Positions 1 to 7,623 of a stretch of 17,797 bases of DNA are shown here, piece by piece. Location: positions 1 to 17,797 of the forward strand of contig JAPEVF010000922.1 of the NCBI GenBank assembly GCA_029747585.1. Direction: 5' to 3'. The notes under the pieces were generated by a model. It was not told where the DNA came from. It ran no database searches and saw only the letters and a list, made by a program, of their open reading frames with translations. Source of the stretch: Pleurotus djamor. Lineage: Eukaryota; Basidiomycota; Agaricomycetes; Agaricales; Pleurotaceae. Both the position numbers and the translations under genes were made by a program. Within the stretch, counting starts at the first letter, position 1, and each line of letters opens with the position of its first letter.

Positions 1-548
1 ACACCTCCGGGTATGGCATCCCATCCAAGACAGAAAACGACGCACGCCCCCCCCTGGATTCTGACCAAGATGGAATACTCGCTCAAATTGCAAGAAGACG
101 TCCTGCCCGCAAAGGGGAAAGGGGGGAAAAGGCAAACAGCACGTCCCCTTTGCCGTACAGAAGAATGTCCTATTTCCGAGCTGTGCAGCGATCTCTCACT
201 ACATCCTAACGTTGCACGCGGTCTCAAGCGCAAGGCGGAGCATACGTATACTTACCCTGAGTTGGGATCCCCTTCCTCGTCTACAGCCTCATCCTCATCC
301 TCTTCCTCATCCAAGGCCTCTTCATTTTCTACGGCCCCTTCTCCCACCTCATCGACTATATCCCTCCCCCGTCACCGGCCCTGTTCCTAAGAGGGCCAAG
401 ACCTCGCTCACTCCCGCTCCTTCTGGAATCCGGCAATTGGGGACCGTCTACTGCAAAGACACCCCCCGGCTCTGGTGCTCCTATCACCCCAGAGGACCAC
501 ATCCGTATCTACTACGTCCTCAAGACCCTAAACCCCCCGACAACTATT
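1..548 (+). other. Possible decayed coding stretch, serine-rich, frame-hopping
   Basis: No confident gene lies here, but the plus strand carries protein-like text that changes frame. From position 13 a frame stays open to 390 and encodes a basic stretch (GLKRKAE) and a run of serines (about 285-320). From about 370 the protein-like frame is the next one (GPVPKRAKTSLTPAPSG). After about 440 it is the third (PITPEDHIRIYYVLKTLN), which runs to about 645. Such hops over about 600 bases without matching splice sites suggest a gene broken by small indels. The basic PKRAK and LKRK clusters would suit a nuclear protein, but no family is recognised. It is convergent with the oxygenase gene, whose stop is at 549, and its third frame overlaps that gene's last exon. 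The alternative is that all of it is noncoding and the serine run is only a TCC-rich simple sequence. Confidence 0.2.
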
Positions 549-3105
549 TCAAGCTGCACTCTTCTGTTTCCTCGCCTTACCAAGGAAGGGCATGTTGAAA
601 TGTGCTGTTCTTCTAGAATCAAACACAATCCACTCGCCATTTTGTAGTTGGATACGAAGGCCTGCATGACTGAAACAAAGATCACCGTTGACAAAATCCC
701 CAATCGCAAGAACCAAGCAGAGAACTACGTCTTCGCAGTCTTGGTGGATGAGGGTTTGGACGTTCAAGTTCACCACGATTCCGCTGAATGGGAAGACTGG
801 AGAAACGTCCGCACTGGGGAAAATATCAGCGAACATCTTTTCAATCTTGTATTCTGAAGGTAATAAAGATTCAAGCTGGTATAACGGGTTAGCACTCAAG
901 GTATCGCAGTAGCAGAGAAGAAAGGCTGTACCTGCAAGCGTAGTGACTCAAAAACATCTTGAAACAGCTCCTGGAGGTCTTGGTAGGCTTTGGGAAATAG
1001 TTTGATATCAGCTGAAGGGCGGGGAAGAAAAAGTGACGGTTGGGCTCTTTTTTTCCCCTCCTTCGTAAGGAGCGATGGGTGGATATCTTGAGGAGCCTCA
1101 GATCCCTATAATGGATAAGCAGATTTCCTAGCGAACAAACCCAAACACCTACATTGGTACTGTATCGATTATAAAAATCGAAGTGAATACTCGTCCACTG
1201 GCCGTTTTCTTTGGACTTTGCTGTGCGTTCCTTGAGATTCCCGAAGATGGTGATAACTTTTGACAGCAGGTTATCCCTGAGATGGGGGGGCAGACACCCA
1301 CGAAGGAAGATTAGCTCCTCTGCATCGGATTTAACCATGAGGGGGAGGTTCCTAAAAATAACCTTAGAAAAGTTGGAGGAACAGACGAATGTCGTTTTCT
1401 CACCCTTCAATACCCGAAGGGATTCGAACATAAGCCTTCTCGGTTTTTTCTCCTTCTTTGTAGAACGATCTCAACTAAAGATCGGAGGATCTGTCAGGTT
1501 CAATATAGTCGCAAACACTGAAAGGTTACTCACCAACAATGATAGAGCTGCCAGGCTCTGAACATCCTTAGCCTTCTGAGCATTCCTACGCTCTTGTTGA
1601 GTCAGACGCTTTCGGGCCGGCAGATCCATGTTGATACGTTCCAGGTGATATTTCTTCTGGGGATCGTAGGTGGTGTACAAAACGTGGCAGGCAGAGAAGT
1701 TGGGTGATAATAACTTCTGTATAACTTGCTGTTGGGCTTCCAAAGCCTCGGCTGGTGCTAGGGTGACCTCCCCTTCATCAGGATCCAGACTAGTACATGC
1801 ATAAAGTGCAGAGAGGGAGCGACTTGGCACTGGAGAGGGGAGAAACGACCCCCAAGCCACAAGGTTCCTCTCCCTAACGCGAAATTTGCTTTAGTCGACT
1901 CATCAGAACATGGTTATACGACAGAGTAAGATGTGTACGCACTTGTGTTGGAGACGTTCGAGTATCGTCTGAGTGGAAGCCAGATTATTGCAATCGAGGT
2001 GAGGACTTTCACCGCCGACGATGTTGCCGGCCTCAAACATATCTTCGATAATCAAGGGATGTTGCTGACCTAGACTGACTAGAGTTGGAATGATAAGGTT
2101 GCAGGTTAGCTTCCCAAAGTCATCGTCTGATTATTTCAAAGACATTGTTAGAAATAATAGTAAAAAAGAGTGGTAAAGCTTACCTAGAGTCGGTGATTGG
2201 AGTAGAGTACATATATGGTTGATCTCCTGATCGCTGAGCGAGTACACGAGTTTTGATGAATGAGTTGCCACAATCATCCATAGAATATACACGCTTCCTG
2301 GAATTTGTGTACTCGTTAAGCGTCGGACAAACAAAGGAACAAGCGCGACGCACCAGCAGCAGCAAGCGAAGCATACTTACGACCTTTGCACACCCATTTC
2401 ATGAATGTTCGCAGTAAAACATACTTTTCTAGCCCTTGCGTTCCATATATGTCAGCCAGGGAAGGTCGTCCTTGGCTATTTTCCTGGTTAGATATACTGA
2501 AAGCAATCAATGGGTGAGCTAGAAAGGCAGAAAGAAGCAACGTACCAATCAACCTGACAAGCTAAGCGCATCAAATTGAGTACACCGCATAGCTCTTCTC
2601 CCGCTCGTTCAGCTGTTAGCTTGGTAATATCTTTGACTACCGAGACCATTGACGTCCCTTTAGAGAGACGGACTTTGAGGCAATGAGTTTCAGGGGAGTG
2701 GAGGTAGTTCGCTATTGAAAACGCCCAGCTTGTGGAGTCTTGAGGCTGAACTTGCTCTGCAGCAACGATTAAGCGTCCAATGAGAGTTCGTGAAGCTTCT
2801 GAGTAGGGAATTGATAAAGCAGCTTCAGCTCGTCGCCAAGGTGCTCCGCTACCGCGAGGGCATTTTCCGCCAGCCCTTGGTGGAATTGGCTCGATTCCAC
2901 CAGGTAGCCGCACCCCACCATGGGGATGATCTTCGTCAACGCCTTGAGTAACTTTACGACGTTTGCGGGGTCGTTCTTCTTCTTCACCATAGTCCCCTTC
3001 CTCCTCCTCCTCCTCCTCCTCCTCCTCCTCCTCCTCCTCCTCCTCCTCCTCTATCACCTCTATCACCTCTATCAACCCTGAAATACCGATAGAAAAACGT
3101 AACAT
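549..3105 (-). CDS. TET/JBP-like 2-oxoglutarate/Fe(II) oxygenase, multi-exon, with an unrecognised N-terminal half
   Basis: Exons I resolve: 3105-2546, 2496-2381, 2297-2184, 2126-1943, 1873-1534, 1455-1153, 1105-932, 875-549. All phases agree and give about 705 residues. The last exon encodes a double-stranded beta-helix oxygenase core: NLNVQTLIHQD carries the iron-binding H641-x-D643, and AHFN carries the distal H689. IGDFVNGDLCF and a glycine-led LQNGEWIVFDS lie between them. Basidiomycete TET/JBP-type oxygenases have this layout and act on 5-methylpyrimidines in DNA; which substrate applies here is inference. Exons 6-8 supply the usual upstream extension (FYNRYSTN, then IHPSLL). Residues 1-450 are unrecognised: an acidic run (EEEE) and a basic RPRKRRKV cluster suggest nuclear import, followed by helical text. 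The start is uncertain: the only upstream ATG (3105) lies inside the last exon of F-box copy A. The C-terminus stops 16 residues after H689, and the expected G-x-R strand is better seen in another frame. The 1455 acceptor (AAAG) is weak. Confidence 0.68.
2999..3051. repeat. (TCC)n / (GGA)n microsatellite
   Basis: About 17-18 uninterrupted copies of TCC. They are flanked on the right by three 9-bp copies of CTCTATCAC (3051-3076, the last imperfect). On the minus strand the repeat reads as polyglycine in the frame of F-box copy A and as polyglutamate in the frame of the oxygenase gene. It marks the point where similarity between copy A and copy B stops, so it may sit on a recombination junction. 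Confidence 0.95.
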
Positions 3106-3357
3106 GGCCTTCGGGTACCGCGTCTTCCGCGATATCAACCATGACGAGGGTTGGGTGGTGTTCGAAGAGACGTCGGACGACGATGGTGTCGTGGTGGAGA
3201 GTGATCCCGATCATGCGGATGTATTTGATGTGGGTGGAGGGGATGGAGAGGAGGGAGGGGAGTTGGAAGGAGGATTGGTGCTGTGGATTACAGTATTTGA
3301 GAAGCAACGAAAAACGNAAAAAAGGAAAAAGGAAACAAAAAAAAAAGAAAAAAGNAA

Positions 3358-3377
3358 AAATGAATGAATGAATGAAA
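3358..3377. repeat. (AATG)n tetranucleotide repeat in intron 2 of F-box copy A
   Basis: About four to five copies of AATG follow an A-rich stretch (3306-3360) in which two bases are undetermined (n at 3317 and 3355). Both lie inside the second intron of copy A, so they do not affect its coding frame, but the local sequence quality is doubtful. Confidence 0.85.
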
Positions 3378-4328
3378 GACGCACGCTAAAATCCAAGAAC
3401 GAGGTATTAAGATATTCAACGGCTTTGAGGTTTTCCCGTATAGGGAGAACGAAATCGCCCGTTATACATGAGAGACTCAGCGTGCGTAGACGACGACATA
3501 TGTCAGCATCCAAACCTTGCTGTAAAATCCCCGAGTACCGCACATCCAAGTGCTCGAGACGAGGAAATCGGCCTACAATAATGAAAGGAAGGAGTTCTTG
3601 ATATCCTCTGATGGTACGCACGCTCGATGAACACAGATTGAATAGGAGAGGAATTTTATCTACGCGGGGTAGTGAGATGGACGATAGATCGTTGGATGAC
3701 CCGGTGAGTGTTAAGGTTGCAGCGGTGTGTGCGTCCCAGATATGGAGTAGTTCTAGGTGGGTTAAAGATGTTACGTTGGGCAGTGAGGGCAGTAGTGCGT
3801 GGAAGCAGGCTTTGGATGGGTAGATGCTGAGTCGCTGGAGGTTTATTAGGAAAGAGAAGATCGAGTGGATGGTCGAGTATTCGGGGTCGGTGGGACGAGT
3901 ATATCAGTGGGATACCAAGATATTTGTGTACGATGATAGCATTGGATTGGAGGAAAATGTGTGATGGAGTTTAGGGATATGAGAGTGCGAGAGAGACGTC
4001 CATGATTCCGGGGGTGCGACAGATTCATTGGTATGTTCAGATACGATGAGGAGAGATTCGTAGAAGATTGATGTAATAAGGTCGTGGAATTGGTGGGAAA
4101 TGAGTAGGAGAGGCTTAAGATGGTTTCGGCTACCAATGGGGGCGTGATCGGCGATGATCAAAGCCAAGATTTCGGGTGGAAGCTGGTGGACGGCAAAAGT
4201 CAAGTTGAAGTCGAGCACGATGGACGCATAACCGGGTGTATAGGTGTAAGTATACTACGCACCTGGAGTCTCTTAGTTAGTGCATCTTGATTTTTTTCAC
4301 CGATGATTTTAGCCTCCGAAGTTGACAT

Positions 4329-4708
4329 CGTGCACTGAAACACGACGGCAGCGATGTTGGTGACAGTGCACGAGAAAGGGGATTGAGGGGCAAGGAATCA
4401 TGTGACCAAGCGCCCGCCTTTCAACATCACGCCACTTTCCAACAACATTTGGCAGAGTTTCTCCTCGTCTTCGTCTTCGGCGTTCGCCTTCGACGAATAA
4501 CAAGACACGTTGGACCCGTTTTCAACGTCAAGCATAACAATATCGGTGATCAAAGGTTCCTCAATCCAATGGCTCTACTCTAGAGTATAAGTATCCCTTC
4601 AATCTCCTGGTGCGTACAGATGGTGCCGGTGATCCCTTAGGCCTCCAGCTAACTAACTGAACAAACTCTAGTCTCTCGTAGGATTTCGACAAAACGACAT
4701 CTAGCACT
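4329..4708. other. Intergenic space between divergent genes, with a likely 5'-UTR intron and a TACTCTA palindrome
   Basis: This lies between the start of minus-strand copy A (4328) and a plus-strand ATG at 4709. It holds a CCAAT at 4565-4569, the perfect 12-bp palindrome TACTCTAGAGTA (4576-4587), and a well-formed plus-strand intron at 4610-4671 (GTGCGT donor, CTAACTAACTGA branch region, CTCTAG acceptor). The intron ends 37 bases before the ATG at 4709, so it would be a 5'-UTR intron. No coding frame here looks convincing. Confidence 0.4.
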
Positions 4709-5084
4709 ATGAACCCGAAGTCTCACACGATGAGTCATGAAATTAGTGGACGGACTGCTGCTGTAAAATGTGTAACGACGGGCCTCTGGTACGTTCCTTA
4801 CTCTCTCGACTGGTCGTGTATGCTCACCAACGCGGTGTCCCAGTCTCGCGACTTGGCTCGCTGCCCAGTGGAGATTCGTTCAAAATAAAGCTCTTCATCG
4901 ATTCATCTACGGCTCTGTCACGGCACCAGCCTTGCCTCTTCTTTCCTCCCTTTCGCATGGTTCGTCTCGTGTATCCATTAATCGTGCTAGGCCACTGAGA
5001 TACAGCTGTAGAATCACTGCTGACGGCATGATGGACTCGGCTTTGTCAAGATGGGTAGTTGGGGAATCGATGGTCGGGTCCTGA
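4709..5084 (+). CDS. Hypothetical protein, two exons, 106 residues
   Basis: Exon 1 is 4709-4788 (MNPKSHTMSHEISGR...). The intron is 4789-4843 (GTACGT donor, TGCTCACC branch-like site, CCCAG acceptor, 55 nt). Exon 2 is 4844-5084, ending in TGA. The two exons join in frame (CTC TG|T) and exon 2 stays open for 79 codons (LATWLAAQWRFVQNK, FIYGSVTAPALPLL), too long to be comfortable chance. A likely 5'-UTR intron precedes the ATG. I recognise no family. After the TGA the same frame stays open to a TAG at 5156-5158 (PTVSTLVDAVVHMVWLP), so the stop may be a mutation in a longer gene. Another intron with good signals follows (5160-5221). It may be the first part of a gene that once extended to about 5835. 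Confidence 0.33.
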
Positions 5085-5454
5085 CCCACAGTTTCGACGT
5101 TGGTTGATGCCGTAGTGCACATGGTGTGGTTACCTTCGGGGATGAGGGCATGGTAGAGGTACGTTCCTTTGCTTGTATATTATTTACATGGTCTGAAAAC
5201 AGTTTTGTCTTCGCCGCTAGGTGCTCTATACGCATGCTCAAATGCCTTCCGGGTGCTTGCCTGGCTGCTCTACCCCTCCTAGCCACGCCGACGCCAGTCT
5301 TTTCAGAAATTCCTGGTCGTCAAGATCAGCTTGTCACCCCCTCGAAGCCGTATTCTCTCGATTGTCCCATCATATTCCGCATACGCATCCTCATCATGGA
5401 CGCGATCCCCATGCGAATGGGCGTCAACATCAGTTATAGAAAACCTTCGGAACC
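5085..5454 (+). other. Frame-shifting coding-like stretch with one intron
   Basis: A plus-strand intron is well supported at 5160-5221 (GTACGTTCC donor, GCCGCTAG acceptor, 62 nt). It is preceded by the frame GVVTFGDEGMVE. Beyond it no single frame is clearly right: one reads VLYTHAQMPSG and stays open to 5439, another ALYACSNAFRVLAWLLYP and stops at about 5280. From 5331 SRILSIVPSYSAYASSSW looks protein-like in that second frame. This is consistent with a gene carrying indels between the parts at 4709 and 5455; noncoding origin is also possible. Confidence 0.2.
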
Positions 5455-5835
5455 ATGTCCTCCACCCGCACCCGCCCACCTATAGTCGAAGCCATCTGCG
5501 TCCTCGTTCTAGCGCGTCTTCACGCCGGTTCCGGTCACGACGTCACCTCTTTCTCCGGAGGTCGGTTTTCCGCTGCTGCTGTATCGTTGGTTGGCGATTA
5601 CTCTATACGCAAACGTAATTGTCGTGGATATGGGAAGGAGGGTATGGGAACGGAAGAGGAATATGCTAGGGTGTTGACCATGGTTATGGTGCTGGTTCGC
5701 TCGTTCCCCGAGGACATCCATCTTCTTCGCTACGAGGGATTCGACATGCGGTTCTTTGATCGTCTTCCCCGCGATGTCCTGACACGATTTACGGATGCAT
5801 CCAACGTTTTATCTGCCATTCGTCAGTGCAGCTGA
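5455..5835 (+). CDS. Hypothetical protein, 126 residues (or one exon of a broken larger gene)
   Basis: An open frame with an ATG start and balanced composition. An early hydrophobic stretch is present (VEAICVLVLARLHAG), then a Gly/Lys/Arg-rich loop (about residues 50-65). An alpha-helical second half contains VLTMVMVLVRSFPEDI and FDRLPRDVLTRF. The frame ends at the TGA at 5833. I recognise no domain. Coding-like text in shifted frames continues for about 200 bases (ARIVADAQPLTETYQRVRR near 5940-6000), so this may be the best-preserved exon of a decayed gene beginning near 4709. There is no signal peptide and no clear splice site at either end. Confidence 0.3.
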   Translation: MSSTRTRPPIVEAICVLVLARLHAGSGHDVTSFSGGRFSAAAVSLVGDYSIRKRNCRGYGKEGMGTEEEYARVLTMVMVLVRSFPEDIHLLRYEGFDMRFFDRLPRDVLTRFTDASNVLSAIRQCS

Positions 5836-7344
5836 GCACTCTCAGCATGCTCGTTCACGCCGTCCCACACGCCAGATGACTCAACCCCCGATTTAGCGTT
5901 TTCCCTACTCTAAATCCCTCTTCGCCCACCACTTACCGGATGCGAGGATTGTCGCTGATGCACAACCGTTGACGGAAACATATCAGCGAGTCCGCCGCCG
6001 CTCTTCTTCGAACCTCCCAGCAGGGAGTTCAAATCGTTTACCATAGGCAATTTCAGCCTCCAACGCATCGCTCACTACGAGCGTCGTCCGCGAGGATTCA
6101 ATCCTCTCCTTCGTGCTTCACGGGTGGCATCTTAATCTTCCTCAACATCATTGTTTATCATCCCTCGGAAAGTCATATCGTGTCTTCTGGTATCAACAAT
6201 GACGTAGCGGGTTTTTGGAGGATTTGGCGTACTCTACACGTTGGAGGAGATGGGTATTAATGTGGAAAAGGAAACTTAGGTTACACACAGACGGTCTCTG
6301 AGAGCTCGGATGGAGCGCGTTTCCCATGAAAATGCCTGAAGCGTTCCAAGTGGACTCTTATTCGTTGCTTCCATGTTTTACCTTTTACTGCACGACCTAC
6401 GATCTACGCGCCACTTCCTTTGTCCCCCATCCTGTCTTTGTCCTGTTTATCTCCAGAGTCCATTCCGTTTGACGTGTTTGACATCTCTCCGTACTCTACA
6501 TACCTTTTCAACGGACTCAATATGACGGACTTGATACCTTCCTTCCACTCGTATCCTTGTGTATCGTTTCTTCTTTCTTGTGATAAATCGAGGTGTGTCC
6601 TTAGCGACTTGTACTTAGAACATTTACTGGGATGTAGCCTGTCGGACAATCCCCGTATTTACGGATGGGAAGATTACCATGGCATTCATCTGCTGCCGTT
6701 CCATCTCGCCTCGCGTTAACGTTCATGGTTTCTCATTCTTCATCGGCATACAAGGGTTGGTTAGCGTCTCTAATTGGACTCGGCGGAAGAATACTCCAAC
6801 ACAATGGCCGTCAAAGCAAGGGCTCGAAAACGTACTCTACGCCTTTCGGCACTCAACACCACCACGACATCATGAACGCACGCTTCAGGTGATTCAGATG
6901 ATTCGGGAGGAGAGGGAGATTTACAATTTCCGCTTTTCCAAGTTGTACCTACAACTTACATTCGCGCCGTTTACTCTACTATATCCACACCAGGGTGACC
7001 GGTGATATTTTGAAACGTGAGGCCAGTGATACTCTACATACGACATGGGGACTCTACATAAGACATGGGTACTCTACATAGAAAAGATCGGATGTCGCCC
7101 TGTGGGGGCGTTTGGTGGAAAGTAGAGGTATTCGACGCTGTTTCCTAGGCTGAGCAAGGAAGGAAGACTCTAGTGGAGACTAGTTCATAAGAGAAAAGAG
7201 AGTTCGTGTCAATTGGGTATTTACTCTATATGAGGAGGCAAGCTGAAATGTAGAGTATCGTGGTTGAGGCCTTGAGGTTGAAAAGAGAAAATAGTGTCAG
7301 GGGATGCTCCTACCCAGGTTGCATGCGTCCGTGAAATCTACAGC
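5836..7344. other. Low-coding region, rich in TACTCTA, with short weak open frames
   Basis: No gene can be supported. Two plus-strand frames are open for about 100 codons: 6420-6719 (TTG-started; first ATG internal; NMTDLIPSFHSY, LSDLYLEHLLG) and 6679-7005 (QGLENVLYAFRHS, IREEREIYNFRF). They overlap, have no clear splice signals and match no family I know. The span is unusual for nine copies of TACTCTA/TAGAGTA (5906, 6230, 6492, 6833, 6972, 7030, 7070, 7222, 7251), almost all read TACTCTA on the plus strand, and for a 20-bp tandem repeat. Confidence 0.3.
7031..7080. repeat. 20-bp tandem repeat, 2.5 copies
   Basis: The unit is ACTCTACATA followed by a ten-base half of the form (C/A)GACATGGG(G/T). 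Copies are at 7031-7050 and 7051-7070, with a half copy at 7071-7080. Copies 1 and 2 differ at two positions. The unit starts with the ACTCTA core that is over-represented throughout the window. Confidence 0.9.
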
Positions 7345-7620
7345 CTACGACGGCGCTCTCGTGTCCACGGACACTTGAATTAACTGTTTAGGATGACCAT
7401 GTACATCTTCATAAGCTCGTACTTCACCGGTCACCATCGAGTGCAAATATACGACAAAGGAGCAGCCTAGAATAGAGTATACTTGACGGCGGAAAATGAA
7501 TTGTTTTGTGACCTGCATGTCAATGAATACTCTAGACTCTAAGCTAGCTGTCTTCAGTAATTCGACCTCAGCCCTTTTTCGCCAAACGTGCACGGTATCG
7601 GCTAAGGTATTCAAGGCCAT
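7345..7620 (-). CDS. Small hypothetical protein, 91 residues
   Basis: An uninterrupted ATG-started frame four bases downstream of the stop of F-box copy B, on the same strand. The N-terminal half is helical (MALNTLADTVHVWRKRAEVE, then LLKTAS). The second half looks beta-rich (YSILGCSFVVYLHSMVTGEV). I recognise no family. It may be a separate gene, a 3'-UTR frame of copy B, or a further exon of copy B: an intron from a GTTTGT donor after EDARG to the acceptor TACTCTAG (7625) would join copy B to this segment in a different frame and end after about 17 codons. The frame contains two TACTCTA sites (7473, 7528). Confidence 0.3.
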   Translation of the reverse strand: MALNTLADTVHVWRKRAEVELLKTASLESRVFIDMQVTKQFIFRRQVYSILGCSFVVYLHSMVTGEVRAYEDVHGHPKQLIQVSVDTRAPS

Positions 7621-7623
7621 TGG

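Larger units (their letters stand above)
2984..4328 (-). pseudogene. F-box/LRR protein copy A, disrupted
   Basis: Exon 1 is 4328-4263 (MSTSEAKIIGEKNQ...). Intron 1 is 4262-4183 (GTGCGT...CAG) and contains a stop that rules out read-through. Exon 2 is 4182-3385, intron 2 is 3384-3281, and exon 3 is 3280-2984. Exon 2 opens with the F-box-like helices LPPEILALII and LLLISHQFHDLI, then LRR-type repeats (NLQRLSI, LTHLELLHIW, RFPRLEHLDV, RLRTLSLSC). Exon 3 carries FQLPSLLSIP and HPTLVMVDIAED. The closest relative is copy B in this window. Two defects are visible. An in-frame TGA lies at 3904-3906. After YRYFR the frame runs into the GGA repeat as polyglycine and ends at 2984, without the W-W-E tail seen in copies B and D. 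The TGA could be removed by splicing 3915-3835 (GTATCC...CTAATAAACCTCCAG, 81 nt), so expression of a shorter protein is not excluded. The second intron contains two undetermined bases (3317, 3355), poly-A and an AATG repeat. Confidence 0.75.

Noticed and set aside
1405..1430. tRNA B-box-like string (TGTTCGAATCC on the minus strand)
   Set aside because: There is no matching A box or cloverleaf around it, and it lies inside an exon of the oxygenase gene.
889..1431. Single 180-codon minus-strand frame
   Set aside because: Only its first part (to FYNRYSTN) is coding. The rest reads through the 47-nt intron 1152-1106 and into the wrong frame of the next exon.
1471..1560. End of the minus-strand frame beyond LSLL (VSNLSVFATILNL)
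   Set aside because: This is intron sequence after a GTGAGT donor at 1533.
2769..2990. Minus-strand 73-codon frame starting MVKKKNDPANVVKLLKALTK
   Set aside because: It looks protein-like, but the overlapping oxygenase frame continues through the next exons with matching phases, and this one ends without a usable donor. It could be an alternative 5' exon, but I have no splice evidence.
3846..4136. Minus-strand 96-codon frame starting MVAETILSLSYSF
   Set aside because: Shifted-frame shadow of F-box copy A exon 2; the other frame has the F-box residues shared with copy B.
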